A stretch of DNA of 64,000 nt, from positions 28,837,712 to 28,901,711 of the forward strand of contig NC_092875.1 of the NCBI RefSeq assembly GCF_028372415.1, read 5' to 3'. The DNA is from Notamacropus eugenii. Lineage: Eukaryota; Chordata; Mammalia; Diprotodontia; Macropodidae. Shown here piece after piece: positions 34,736-45,600 of this stretch. The notes below the pieces were generated by a model. That model was not told the origin of the DNA. It saw only the letters and a list, made by a program, of their open reading frames with translations, and did no database searches. Every line of letters starts with the position of its first letter. The first letter of the stretch is position 1. The translations under genes were made by a program, and so were the position numbers.

Positions 34736-35854
34736 CTGGGGGGACAGATGGGAAGGGGTGTCAGGCTCAATTATGAAAGTAAGTAAGGAGCACTAAAGGC
34801 ATTCCCAGGACTCCCCTCTACCTCTTGGCATCCATCCCCAGCTTACTTCAGAGCACAGCTCCTCATACAGAAGACCTTTCCCCCACTACCTCTGCCTACC
34901 ATTATTGACATCCTTTTCAACCCTAGGATGAAGAGACTTTGTATTTACTTTATATGGGTTCATTATTACTTGGGGAAATATATTGAGTGGAATCCCCCAG
35001 ACAGTCTTGGACATTTTCATTTTCTTTTTGTATCCAAGGGAAGACGAGATACACACTTAACATTAATGTGTGCCTGTCAGTGAGTCTTGTGTGTAGAATG
35101 AAGTCATCACCATTTTATTAAGCACCTACTATGTGCAAGGCAAGAGAGGTGGCCTGGGGCTAGAGAGCTAGCCTCAGTCAAGGCAGCTTGGGTTCAAATC
35201 TTCAGGCAATTCTATAAGACTGTGCGTGAGGGGTCATATAGGCGATGATGTGCATTGCTAAAGGGAGTTTCCTCATTGGGAGGCTCATACATTGATGAAG
35301 TTAGAGCTTTAGCTCCCTGAAAAACCTTAGCGCTTTGCATGGCTTTAGGAGAAAGGGAGTTAGGGGACAGGAGAAGTAGTCTGAACTTGTGATTTCATCT
35401 GGGTGGAGAGATCTGGACTTGGAAACATTTCCTCATTGGGAGGCTCATACATTGATGTAGACCGGCAACCTGTTTGCAACTTACAATCTTAGTTGCTGGG
35501 GGCCCTGGGAGGTTAAGTAACCATCCTATGGTCACACAGGCAATAAGCACATGCCAAAAGCAGGTCTTGTATCCTGGTCTTCCTGCTTCAAAATTACCCC
35601 ACCAAGCCACCTCTCCTGCCTAGCCCATAGTAGGGAGGGGACTTGTGATTTCATTGGCATAGGGAATCCCAGGTGAGGAAATTCATCTACCAGTGCACCT
35701 TGGCACCTATGCTAAAAGCACTGGAAAGTGAAGGAACTTGATGAAAACAGTGAAAATCATTCACTTCAAAAAAATTCAAGTCTGATATTTTTAATCTACC
35801 TCTTCCTAATTAATGAGACAGATACAGGGAAAAGAACAGTGGATTTTGAAGTCT
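34736..35854. other. RNFT2 intron with a 30-base direct repeat
   Basis: The same 30 bases, starting tttcctcattgggaggctca, occur at 35268-35297 and 35428-35457. The surroundings carry weak SINE-like phrases (cacctactatgtgcaaggca at about 35125). No further exon. Confidence 0.45.
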
Positions 35855-36070
35855 GAAGTCATGTCTGACTCTGCATGACCCATTCTGGGGTTTTCTTGGT
35901 AAAGATACTAGAGTGATTTGCCATTTCCTTCTTCAGTTCATTTCATAGATGAGGAAACTGAGGCAAATAGGGTGAAGTGACTTGCCCAGGGTCACATTGC
36001 TAGTAAGTGTCTGAGGTCAGATCTGAACTCAGGAAGAAAGGTCTTCCTAACTTCAGGTCAGTGCTCCATA
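35855..36070 (-). repeat. Mar-1-like CORE-SINE, antisense
   Basis: Tail (gaagtcatgtctgactctgc), linker (cttggtaaagatactagagt) and antisense CORE (ggtcacattgctagtaagtg). Confidence 0.85.
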
Positions 36071-36289
36071 TATCACATCAGCTATATAAACATTAGCAAT
36101 AGCTACCATTGTTGTTACTGTTCAAGGTCTCACAGTGAGGGGAAGATCAGAAAGGTAATCGGAACCCTAGGTTTCTGAGTAGAGAGCTACGGCTCTTGAC
36201 TCTAGGCCTGAAATCTGTGAACTGGATCAAAGTTAATTCCCCTCCATGTTCTTTCTGGCTCAGTCAAGATAGACCCTCTCAGAACTCAC

Positions 36290-36765
36290 CCAACTTATGC
36301 TGGAAGCACAGCTTAGCCAAGAGGATTAAGATGAAAGGGAGTCCTTTCTGCAGCCAGCAGATCACGGCCTTGAGCTCTGAGAGGGCTGGAGCTGGTGTTC
36401 CTGGCTGATCTTCCCCACCTTCTTCTCCATGCCCATGCCGGTCACCACCCACATGCAGCAGGGAGCTTCCCCGGTGGTGGCCATGGTGGAAGTGGTGGGA
36501 CGTTGGTCGGTGATGGAAGGTCCCGCTCTCTCCCCGGCTGGCCCCTTCTTCTCGGGGGGCTGGCATCTGTATGAACACCTCCCCACCTCCAGGGGATGAG
36601 CCCAGAACCAAACCTGACTGGAATGGGGTGGCTGTAAGGGTGCCTGGCTGCAGACCGGCTAATCCAGAGAAGATGGGAGGAGGGGAGGAATCTTCGAGCT
36701 TCAAACCTTCGAAGACACCACCTTCGTCCACACTGGTCTCGGAGCTGAGGGTCTGGCTTCGATTT
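36290..36765 (-). CDS. RNFT2: RNFT2 coding exon 4 (candidate numbering), residues 28-187
   Basis: This is the largest RNFT2 exon seen (476 bases). The acceptor is cacctcag (AG at 36767-36766) and the donor is GTGAGT (from 36289). RNFT2 is a multi-pass membrane protein with a C-terminal RING. Its relative RNFT1 works in ER-associated degradation, and RNFT2 has been reported to promote turnover of the IL-3 receptor alpha chain. Here residues 28-160 are the cytosolic N-terminal tail: an acidic/serine region (SSETSVDEGG), a Pro/Gly stretch (PPPIFSGLAG), a VFIQMPAPREE motif and a His-rich cluster at about 112-140 (HHRPTSHHFHHGHHRG). Residues 156-186 hold ALSELKAVICWLQKG and the first membrane helix (LPFILILLAKLCF). 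Identification is from memory of the human protein. The frame is open and all splice phases agree. Confidence 0.97.
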
Positions 36766-36829
36766 CTGAGGTGGAGAAAAAATAAACTTCTGTCTTTTGC
36801 CTTTCTTTGTAAACCTGGCACTTTGCACA

Positions 36830-37205
36830 ATATCTGTACATAGTAGGTACTCAATGCTAGCTGAATGACTTCAGACAAAATGTCCCCAAAAGATACATAG
36901 GCAATTGAAAGAAAGTCCCATACCAAAATATTCATAGCAATGCTTTTTATAGTAGCAAAGAACTATAAACAAAGTAGATAGTCATTATCTGGGGAACAGC
37001 TAAACCAGCCAGGATGTCATAGGCTTATTGCATTGTATGAAAGGAGAAATGGGATGGATCCAGGGAAGCGTGAGAAGACTTACGTAAACTGATGGAAAGT
37101 GAACTCAATCACTGATCTCAATGCATGGAGAGAGGTGGGAGGGAAAGAATGTGGAACTCAAAATTAAAAAAAAATGTTAAAAATAAATATTCTTAATATA
37201 AAGGT
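36830..37205 (+). mobile_element. decayed L1 3' fragment
   Basis: 'caaaatattcatagcaatgc', 'tagtagcaaagaactataaa' and 'gaagacttacgtaaactgat' follow L1 ORF2/3' UTR wording, ending A-rich near 37200. 36835-36870 is a short L2-like end. Confidence 0.6.
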
Positions 37206-37209
37206 AAAC

Positions 37210-37468
37210 TAGGGGGCAGCTGTGTGGCACACTGGATACAGCACCAGGCCTGGAGTCAAGGAGACCAGAGTTCAAATCTGGCTTCAGACACTTACTAGCT
37301 GTGTGATCCTGGGGAAGTCACTTAACTCTGTTTGCCTCAGTTTTCTCACCTGTAAAATGAGCTGCAGAAGGAAATGGCAAACCACTCCAATATCTCTGCC
37401 AAGAAAATTCCAAATGGGGTCACAAACAGTCACCTATGACTGAAAATGACTGAAAACAACAAAAGCCA
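37210..37468 (+). repeat. Mar-1-like CORE-SINE, complete
   Basis: Head (ggcagctgtgtggcacactg), B-box-like gagttcaaatctggc, CORE, linker and RTE-type tail (gactgaaaatgactgaaaac). One of the best-preserved copies in the window. Confidence 0.92.
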
Positions 37469-38340
37469 GCTAAGCACTGTGCTAAAATGTTAGGAATACA
37501 AACAAAAGAGAAGAGGTTGGACTTCAATTGATCAATGACTCAGACCTGATTAGGTTTTTAAAAAATGAAAATAAGGTTATTTACACCCTCTGATTCTTTT
37601 TTCTGGTTTTGAACTCCTCTTTGACTCTAAGAGGGAAGGGAGCTGATTGGTTAACTAAACGAACTAACCACGTTCTGAAGGGCTTTAAAAAGCTGGAGAA
37701 ACCTTCAATGTTCTTCAGTTCCATGGTGGATCAGTTCAGTGCTGAAGGACTCCAGATTCTGGTTCATTAGAGGGAATCATTCTTGGTTACAGAGGCAGAA
37801 AAAAGAGGAGAGAGTTTCTCCCTCTCCCTTCTCCCTGTCTCTCCAATGACCAAGTCACTCTAGAGAGGAGACCACCAGTAGGAGGTCAAGCATCTGGCCA
37901 ACAATACAGAAATACACGGAGGACTTAAGAAAGGAGAAGCTGGCGTGGAGGGAGGGAAGAGAGAGACACACTGAGAACAAATACTGATACACATGAAGCT
38001 GTTTTAATGAACATGATCTCTGACACCAGAGAAAAATGCAAGTTCTAGATTCAAGAAAGGGCTTCGAGCAACGAGTCGCTGTGAAATCACCCTCTGACCA
38101 CACCTGTCCTCTACCTGTGACTCACTTGCCTAAACTGAAGGCAAACTCTAACTCTCTTCTCAGTGTCAGCCTAATCCTCCCCTGGGCTTTGTCTGTGTAT
38201 ACCTGAGAGAGAGCATGCCATAGGCTTTTAAGGGAATTTGGACCAATTGTCCTGATTAAAAGAGGTTATCTGGCTGACTAATGTCAATGAAAAACACACT
38301 AGGGAAACTCCTTTTGTCATATCCTGGGTCATATCAGCAT
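37469..38340. other. unassigned, possibly an unrecognised repeat or LTR-like segment
   Basis: No exon and no known repeat recognised. It contains a TATA-like 'ggctttaaaaagctgg' at about 37681, a CT-rich patch and no clear coding frame. A solitary LTR is possible but no TG...CA ends or duplications were located. Confidence 0.25.
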
Positions 38341-38640
38341 TCCCTCACATTCCCCAGTGGACATCATAATTTCCTGTTCTTTGTCAATATGAAAAGAGCT
38401 ACTACAAATATTTTTATGTCTATTTCTCCTTTTATTATCTTTTGAGGGATATGCCTAGTTGTAGTGTGGCAGGTGGTCGAAGGGTATGCATAATTTAGTG
38501 ACTTTTGGGGTATAACTCTATATTGCCTTCCAGAATGGTGAATCAATTCACAACTCCACCTATGGTACCCTAACGTACCTGTTTTCCCACAGCCCTTCCA
38601 GCATTTGTCATTTTCCATGTTTCGTCATCATTGTTACCTG
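38341..38640 (-). mobile_element. antisense L1 ORF2 3' fragment
   Basis: On the minus strand 38618-38364 reads an L1-like 'CWKGCGKTGTLGYHRW' pattern followed by 'FVVALFILTKNRKL'. It continues, interrupted, at about 39060-39223 and 40243-40420. Confidence 0.8.
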
Positions 38641-39055
38641 ATGATAGGCAGACCTCAGAACTGCTAGTTCAAATCCAGTCTTAGACACTGGCTGTGTAAG
38701 CCTGGACAAGTCACTTAATCTGTGGTTTGCCTCAGTTTCCCCATCTGTAAAATGGGGATAATAATATCACCCACTACCCAGGATTGTTGTAAGGACGTGA
38801 GGCAATAATTATAAAGCATTTAGCACAGTGGCTGGCACATAGTAAGTGCTATATAAATACCTCTACCCTTTGAATCTGCTGCCCTGCCTGGTTTTGACGC
38901 CGCAGAAGAAGATACCCCAGTGTCCTGGCCAGACTCTCATCCCACTTTTCCTGTTTCCTTTAGATTATAAGCTCCTTGAGAGAAAAGATTGCCTTTTTTT
39001 GTATCAATTGTATCCCTAGCACTTAGTAGATGCTTCATAAATGTTTACTGGATTG
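38641..39055 (+). repeat. MIR-like SINE and L2 3' end inside the antisense L1
   Basis: 38641-38868 is a SINE (ctggcacatagtaagtgcta end). 38945-39055 is an L2-type end (agctccttgagagaaaagat, tagatgcttcataaatgttt). Confidence 0.75.
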
Positions 39056-39223
39056 GATTATTAGCTATTATTATTAATTTGCACTTCTATAATTATCAGT
39101 GATTGAATATTTTTTCATATCCCTGTTGACAGCCTGGGCATCTCTGAAAATTACCTGTTCATATCCTTGGATTATTTTTCAATTGAAAAATAATTCTTAT
39201 TCTTAAAAATGTAAGTCAGTTCC

Positions 39224-40221
39224 CAACTGATAAATGGTCAAAGCATATGAACAGACAGTTTTCGGAGGAAGGAATTAAAGCTATCTATAGTCATATGAAC
39301 AAATGCTCCAAATCACTATTGATTAGAGAGATGCAAATCACAACAACTCTAAGGTACCACATCACACCTATCAGTATGTCAAACATGACAAAACAGGAAG
39401 ATGATAAATGTTGGAGAAGATGAGGGAGAGTTGGAATACTAATTCATTGTTGGTGGAGCTGTGAGCTGATCCAACCATTCTGGAAAGCAATTTGGAACTA
39501 TGCCCAAAGGGTTAAACAAATGTGCATACCTTTTGACCCAGCAACACCACTTCTAGGACTGTATCCCCAAGAGATCATAGAAATGGGAAAGGGTCCCACA
39601 TGCACAAAAATATTTCTAGCAGCTCTCTTTGTGGTGGCCAAAAACTGGAAATCAAGGGGATGCCCATCAACTGGAAAATGACTGAATATATTATGGTATA
39701 TGAATGTAATGGAATACTATTGTGGTATAAGAAATGATGAACAGGAAGACTTCAGAGAGGCCTGGAAAGACTTATATGATCTGATGCTGAGTGAAAGGAG
39801 CAGAACCAGGAGAACTTTGTACATAGCATCAACCACAGTGAGCAAGGAATTTTTCTGGTAGACTTAGTATTTCATTGCAATGCAAGGACTTAAAAAATTC
39901 CCAATGGACTCTTGAGGCAAAATGCCTTTCACATCCAGAGAAAGAACTATGGAATTAGATCACAGAATGAAGCAGACCATTTTCTCTTGTATTGTGTTTT
40001 GTTTTGTTTTATGGTTTCTCCCATTGATTTTAATTCTTCTATGCAACATGACTAAGGTGAAAAGGTATTTAATAGAAATGTATGTGTAGAACCTATATAA
40101 GACTGCACACCATCTCAGGGAGGGAATGAGGAGGGAAGGGGGAAGGAGGGGAAAAAAATCTAAGATATATGGAAGTGACTATAGAACACTGAAAACAAAT
40201 AAAATAATTTAATAAAAAAAT
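39224..40221 (+). mobile_element. 5'-truncated sense L1 with target-site duplication
   Basis: Runs from an ORF2 3' region (aaatggtcaaagcatatgaa) through 'tttgacccagcaacaccact' to the 3' UTR and A-rich tail. A 21-base repeat containing aaaaatgtaagtcagttcc lies at 39203-39223 and 40222-40242. The insertion is in an older antisense L1, whose text resumes at 40243 (ctgcattgatttggtttgta). Confidence 0.92.
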
Positions 40222-40242
40222 TTAAAAATGTAAGTCAGTTCC

Positions 40243-40440
40243 TTATATATCATGGAAATGAGATCTTTATAAGATAAACTTACTACAAGTATTTTTCCTA
40301 GTTAACTATTTCTCTTTAATTTAAGCTGCATTGATTTGGTTTGTACAAAATCTTTTTTTAATATTATGTAATCAAAATTATTCATTTCATCTTCAGTGAC
40401 CCTTTCCCTCCCTCACTTGGTCATAAACTCTTCCCCTGTC
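40243..40440 (-). mobile_element. antisense L1, distal part
   Basis: 'tttgtacaaaatcttttttt' and 'aatcaaaattattcatttca' continue the antisense L1 begun at 38341. Confidence 0.6.
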
Positions 40441-40525
40441 TACAGATCCAAAAAAGGTAACATCTAAGCAGTTGAGATTCTAGTGAAACAGAAAACATGT
40501 ATAAATGAGTACATACAAGATAAAC

Positions 40526-40656
40526 ACAGGGTGTTCCAAAAGTCTTAGTGTAGTTTTGAGCCTGAACATCTATCAAACTCAATGGATATTTAATTTCAAC
40601 TAAATTTAATAGCTGTTAAAGCTTACAACTTCACCAAGACTTTTGGAACACTCCGT
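40526..40656. mobile_element. mariner-like MITE with long inverted ends
   Basis: The left end 'gggtgttccaaaagtcttag' mirrors the right end 'aagacttttggaacactccg'. The mirror continues imperfectly for about 40 bases per side, so most of this 131-base element can fold back. No open frame. The flanking duplication is not certain. Confidence 0.75.
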
Positions 40657-41164
40657 CCAGAGTAGATGGAAGGCAGCCTTAGAGAGAATGGTAAATAGAA
40701 AAATGAAACAATCCCTACTCTCAAGAAATTTACAATTGCACAACAGTGCAAACAACAGTCAGAAAAGAAATGGGGTACTGAGTAATTCTAATGTCCAAAC
40801 CTGGCCATGAATAGTTAAGAAAATGTGGCACCTTCTCTTTTTTTTGCAGAGATGGGGGCGCTAAGGGTGTAGAATGCTATATATAATGTCAGACTAGGTC
40901 AATGCGGTGTTTGGTTTGCTATGAATTGTTTTCTCCTTTTCTATCTATTCTTTGTTACTTTGCTGGCTTTAGGGAGATAACAGGATGGGGGGGATAATTT
41001 GGAATTCAAGGTGATAGAAATCCCCCCACAAGATAACAATTTTTTAAAAAAAGACAGACAGAAAGAACTCAAAGAAGAGAATAAGTGAAGAATGAATTAA
41101 GTAGAATTCATGTTCCTAGAATTTCAAGAGCTCCAGCCTGGGTTCTAATAAATATGATTTTTTT
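40657..41164. other. unassigned intron
   Basis: 40660-40780 resembles an old dispersed repeat (ccctactctcaagaaattta) into which the MITE inserted. The rest is not recognised. Confidence 0.35.
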
Positions 41165-41360
41165 AAAAAGCTAACATTTACGTGGTGCTTTAAGGTTTGG
41201 AAAGTACTTCCTCTCATCATCTTGTTTGATCTCACCAACAAGCCAATGAGATGTAAATGCTCCTGTTATTCCCATTTTAGAAATTAGGAAGCTGAGGCTG
41301 AGAAAGGTAAAGTGAACTGTTCCAGAGTCACACCAATATACATATGTCAAAATCAGGATT
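41165..41360 (-). repeat. MIR-like SINE, antisense
   Basis: Markers: acgtggtgctttaaggtttg, attcccattttagaaattag, gttccagagtcacacc. Confidence 0.75.
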
Positions 41361-41854
41361 CAATTTTCTCACTCCATTCCCAACCCTTTATCCATTTCTA
41401 TAGTCTGCTACTTCTCTACAAATCTGAGACTCAATTATTCCCATCCCCTGGGGGATCCATCCCCACAGACAACAGGTAGTTAAGTCACCATGGAAATAAT
41501 AGTGAATTGGGAGTCGGAGGAACCTACGCTTGTATCCTACCTGTTGGACCTTGGAGGAGGCCACTCTTGTAAAATGAAGACATTGGTCTAAGGGACGTGA
41601 AAGACCCTTACTGGATTTAAATCTCTCACGCCATTTTATTGATCCAGGGGAACCTTTGGGCTTTCAGGAAATTGGTTGTCAAACTGACATTCACTTTTAG
41701 GGCCAATCCCCTCAGCCTTCCCCCAACATGGCTAGCTCTAGAGGTATTCAGTACCTTGGACAAGTCATGCTGTGTGTGCCCCTTCTCTAAGACTGCTCAT
41801 CTCAGTGAACCTGGATTAAAATAAACATCAAGGTTAATGCTAGTAAAGAAACAG
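41361..41854. other. unassigned intron
   Basis: A weak SINE trace at 41490-41590 (ctacctgttggaccttggag). Nothing else recognised. Confidence 0.35.
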
Positions 41855-42098
41855 AGACAGCTAGTGGGACAGCGGATAGAGGGCTGGGCCTAGAGTCAGG
41901 AAGACCTGAATTCAAATTCAGCTTCAGAGACTTATTAGCTGTATGACCCCTGGGCCAGTCATTTTACCTTTGCTTGGCTCAGTTTCCTCAAATGTAAAAT
42001 GAGAAAAAGAACAGTATCTACCTTCAGGGTTGCTGTGAGGATCAGAGGGGATAATGTTTGTAAGGAGCCTGGCACATAGTAGGTGCTTAATAAGTGCT
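41855..42098 (+). repeat. MIR-like CORE-SINE
   Basis: Complete from head (gctagtgggacagcggatag) to 'ggcacatagtaggtgcttaa'. The tail seeds the next microsatellite. Confidence 0.85.
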
Positions 42099-42246
42099 TC
42101 CTTCCTTTCCTCCCTTCCTTCATTTCTTCTCTCCTTCCTTCCTTCCTTCTTTCCTTCCTTCCTTCCTCCCTCCCTGCTCCCTCCCTCCCTTTCCTTCCTC
42201 CCTTCTTTCCTTCCTTCTTTCCTCCCTCCTTCCTTCCTTCCTTCCT
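42099..42246 (+). repeat. (TTCC)n/(CTTT)n microsatellite
   Basis: Interrupted cttcctt/ccctccc tract of about 148 bases. Confidence 0.93.
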
Positions 42247-42497
42247 GAGTGCAACCTGAGTTGGCAGTATAAATGAAAACTGGAGGAGCAGAGGAGGTAT
42301 AATGATCCAGGTGTGAGCTGCCTCACAGGTAGGAAAGTATTTTGTGAACCTTAATGTACTATAGAAACTGAGGTTGTTGTTAAGTATAGTTGACAAGAGC
42401 AGTTCTCAGATTGGTAAGTGAAAGCCTTTGCTCTCACCAGCAAGGCCTGAGAATTCCTCAACATGAGAAGTCTAGGCCACAAAGGTGAGACTGTGTG

Positions 42498-42499
<2 letters not shown>

Positions 42500-42558
<59 letters not shown>
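42500..42558 (+). repeat. (CA)n microsatellite
   Basis: An uninterrupted run of about 25 CA units follows a short (cg)-rich lead, gcacgcgcgcgc. Confidence 0.95.
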
Positions 42559-42559
<1 letters not shown>

Positions 42560-43050
42560 CAGCCAGCCATCTTCTCCTTTATCCTGCCTCTACTGGGAAC
42601 CTTGGAAAACTCTTCTTGTCCCCTTGCTCCACACAGTGCTTGGAAATTTGCAGAACTCTCAGCGGGCTCCAGTCCCCCCAGGAAATGCCCACTGCCCCCA
42701 AGCAACGCTTTTTATAGCTCTGCTTCATTCCCTGGGTCCTCAGACTTGAACCAGCAAGGACCACCATGGGAGTAGGGGGAGGAGGGATGAATACACAGGT
42801 ATGAGAGACAGTGGTTGTGAGGAGGATCTTGGTTTAACCACTTATATGCTGGATAGCAGATGGAGCAGCAGCTGGCATAGAGCAGACTGGGCTATCAGGC
42901 CTCACACCCACATCTGCTTGTCCTGTGCATCTTGGAGGAAAAAGGGAATGTCAAAGAGAAATGCTGCTCAGGGTGGTGTGGATAATGATAACTAACCACA
43001 GGGAGAAGTAGGACCTGCTCAACTTTCATTTCCTTTTTGTTTGTTTGGCA
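42559..43050. other. unassigned intron
   Basis: No exon or repeat recognised. Confidence 0.35.
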
Positions 43051-43054
43051 ACGG

Positions 43055-43640
43055 ACACTCATAGGTTCACAGATTTAGAAGTGGAGGGGACCTTATAGGT
43101 CACTGAGTTCAACTCTCGTTTTACAGGTGAGGAAACCAAGGCATAGAGAAGTCAGTGACCAAGAATCACAGTTCTAGAGCTAGAAGGCACCTCAGAGGCC
43201 ACTTAGTTGAACTTCCTCATTTCATGGATGGGGAAACTGAGGCCAGGAGGGGAGAAATGACCTGCCCAAGATTACACAGCTAGGAAGTATCAGAGGTGGG
43301 AATCCAGGTCTTTTTGACTTCAAGCCCCCATCTACTATGTCATGCTAGAAAGGACAGATAAAAAATGGATAATAGGGAGTCTATAGATACCCAAGAAAAG
43401 CATGGAGCAGCTAGGTAGCACATGTGGATAGAGCACTCAGGAAGACCCAAGTTCAAATTCAGACACTTCCCAGTTTGACTCAAGGCATGCCACTTAACCT
43501 ATCTGCTTCAGTTTCTTCTCCTATAAAATGGGGATAATGATGGCACTTACCTCCCAGGACTGTTGTGAGGATAAAAAGAGATAATATTTGCAAAAGCACT
43601 TAGCACAGTATCTGGCACACAGTAGGTGCTTAATCATGTC
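43055..43640. repeat. two antisense SINEs and one sense CORE-SINE
   Basis: 43060-43160 and 43165-43345 are antisense (ttataggtcactgagttcaa; aggccacttagttgaacttc). 43405-43640 is sense, with its head shortened (gagcactcaggaagacccaa). Confidence 0.8.
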
Positions 43641-43839
43641 ATCAGTGATTCAATGCCAATCTGGAAGTATGTCTGCAGGGAGGTGTCCCAGGGATCTGTG
43701 CTTGGTCCTCTAGTATTTAAAATGGGTTCATACGCCTCATAGATTTAGTGCTAGAAAGGATCCGGGAAGATCAGGAAAGGACCTCCTTATTTTAGAAAGA
43801 AGAGAATTTAAGTGCTTTTTCCAAGTTCACAAAGGGGTT

Positions 43840-44112
43840 CTAAGGGATCACGATGAGGGCAGGATCAAAGATGCTTTCTATTTCTGGGAGTTTACTGGAT
43901 TGCATATTTCTTTATGGCAGGGCCCAAGTCTGATGGAAACTTCGTATCTTCCACCAGTAGCTAGCTAATGGTATCTGTCCAGTGCTTAATAAAAATTTTT
44001 TTTCAAATGAGTGATTAAGTGCATGACTCCTCTACAGAATGTAAGGTCCATGAAATCAGGGATTACTTTTCATTTTTGTTTATTTTCTCCAGGGCCTATC
44101 TGGCATACAAAG
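43840..44112 (+). repeat. direct duplication, copy A
   Basis: 273 bases that recur at 45889-46160 in the same orientation with roughly 20 differences by eye. Shared text includes 'ggagtttactggattgca' and 'gtaaggtccatgaaatcagg'. The 3' half resembles an L2-type end. Confidence 0.9.
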
Positions 44113-44369
44113 GTGGGAAGTGGTTGAACCAAGGCTTGTAACCAGATTTCCTGACTCCATATCCAGACCTCTTTCTATCACAGACTTGGATAAAGGCATA
44201 GATGGCATGCTTATTAAGTGTGCAGATGAGACAAACCTGGCAGGGACAGCTATCATATGGAAGGATGGTCAGGGCTCAAAAAGACCTAGACAGGCTAAAA
44301 CACTGGGTTAAACTGAATATGAAGAAATACAGAAATGGGCACTTTCACATAGCTGGTGCAGGCCCTCAT

Positions 44370-44480
44370 CACCTCTCATTGGGACCATACCAGCCTTCTA
44401 GGTGGGATTCTGTCTCCAAGGTCTCCCCATTCTACTCTGTTTCCCTGTTTAGCTATTGGAGTGATCTTCCTAAAGCCGAG
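44370..44480 (+). mobile_element. L2/L3-like fragment
   Basis: 'gattctgtctccaaggtctc' and 'ggagtgatcttcctaaagcc' are L2/L3-type phrases. Confidence 0.4.
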
Positions 44481-44489
44481 GTCTAATCA

Positions 44490-44490
44490 T

Positions 44491-44553
<63 letters not shown>

Positions 44554-44605
44554 ACACACACATTCATACACACACGCACACAGACACACACACACACACA
44601 CAGCT
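44490..44605 (+). repeat. (CA)n microsatellite
   Basis: A pure run of about 30 units, then interrupted caca/gaca units. Confidence 0.95.
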
Positions 44606-44631
44606 TCTCAATAAATTCTAGTAGTTCCCAC

Positions 44632-44985
44632 TTAGGGCAGCTAGGTAGAACAGTGCTCTATAGCACCAGCCTTAGAGTCAGAAGGGCCTAAATTCAAATC
44701 CAGCCTCAGCCATTTACTTGCTATGTGACTCTGGGCAAGTCACTTAACGTTGTTTGCCTTCATTTTCTCATCTGGAAAATGGAGATAATAAACGGCACCT
44801 ACCTCCCAGGGTTGTTGTGAGGATCAAACAAAGTAATACTTTAAAACCCATGGCACATACTAGGCACTAAAAAATGCTTAATTTTCTTTTCTTTCCATTC
44901 TCCAGTGTGACTCTGGGCAAGTCATCTCAACTCTGTTGGTCTCAGTTTCCTCATCTATGAAATGGGTTCACTAATACACCAAAGG
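44632..44985 (+). repeat. MIR-like CORE-SINE and a second SINE 3' piece
   Basis: 44632-44885 is complete (gggcagctaggtagaacagt, ctatgtgactctgggcaagt). 44905-44985 repeats the CORE and 3' half only. Confidence 0.85.
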
Positions 44986-45154
44986 TCACAACGTCTGCAG
45001 AAAGCCTGACCTCTGTACTCCCTACCTGGCCCATTGCCAGGGAGAACGTCGGGTCTGACTCAGAATCCACCAAAATGTGCATGGATGACATCACTGACAC
45101 TCAGCCAGAGAAGGGGACGAGCACCAAGAGTAACCACACGGGTAGTGGCATTAC

Positions 45155-45213
45155 CTTTCAGGGGGAACGCTGTCCGTGTTGCTGCTGTGCCGCCTCTGCA
45201 TCGTTCTTAACAC
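45155..45213 (-). CDS. RNFT2: RNFT2 coding exon 3 (candidate numbering), residues 9-28
   Basis: A short 59-base exon. Acceptor ggtttcag (AG at 45215-45214), donor GTAATG (from 45154). It encodes VLRTMQRRHSSNTDSVPPE plus two bases of Arg28, matching human RNFT2 apart from a few substitutions. It enters in phase 0 and leaves in phase 2, so skipping it would shift the frame. A G-rich 33-bp array lies 140 bases into the upstream intron, and the exon lies between the two copies of a direct duplication. Confidence 0.95.
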
Positions 45214-45351
45214 CTGAAACCAAAACATTCCGTCAGACACCTGTGCTGAAAGATCCCCTCCCTACCCCTGCCTCTTTGGGCCTCTGTGGCCTGAAGGTAA
45301 AAGGAGGGGGCATTTAAAAGTTACGATGAGATCATTACATATAGCTTTGTT

Positions 45352-45600
45352 TTAAGACCCCTCTCCCAGCCCTGACATCCCCTGTTCTGAGGCCCCTCCC
45401 AGCCCTGACATCCCCTGTTCTGAGGCCCTTCCCAGCCCTGACATCCCCTGTTCTGAGGCCCCTCCCAGCCCTGACATCCCCTGTTCTGAGGCCCCTCCCA
45501 GCCCTGACATCCCCTGTTCTGAGGCCCCTCCCAGCCCTGACATTCCGTTCTAAAGTCTCTCCCAGTTCTGACATCCCCTGTTCTAACCACCCCCCCTCCC
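45352..45600 (-). repeat. 33-bp SINE-tail minisatellite, array 4, highly homogeneous
   Basis: About seven units of 33 bases. On the plus strand the unit is 'gaggcccctcccagccctga' followed by 'catcccctgttct'. Several units are identical or differ at one base, unlike the more decayed arrays. On the minus strand, which is the RNFT2 sense strand, each unit has G-tracts GGG, GGG, GGGG and GGGG. Confidence 0.95.

Noticed and set aside
36279..36935. 218-codon frame as a single-exon gene
   Set aside because: Only 36290-36765 is RNFT2. The frame runs on into intron at both ends past clear splice sites, and its first methionine lies upstream of the acceptor.
37469..38340. A solitary retroviral LTR
   Set aside because: A TATA-like box was seen, but no TG...CA ends, polyadenylation layout or flanking duplication could be located, so it is listed as unassigned.
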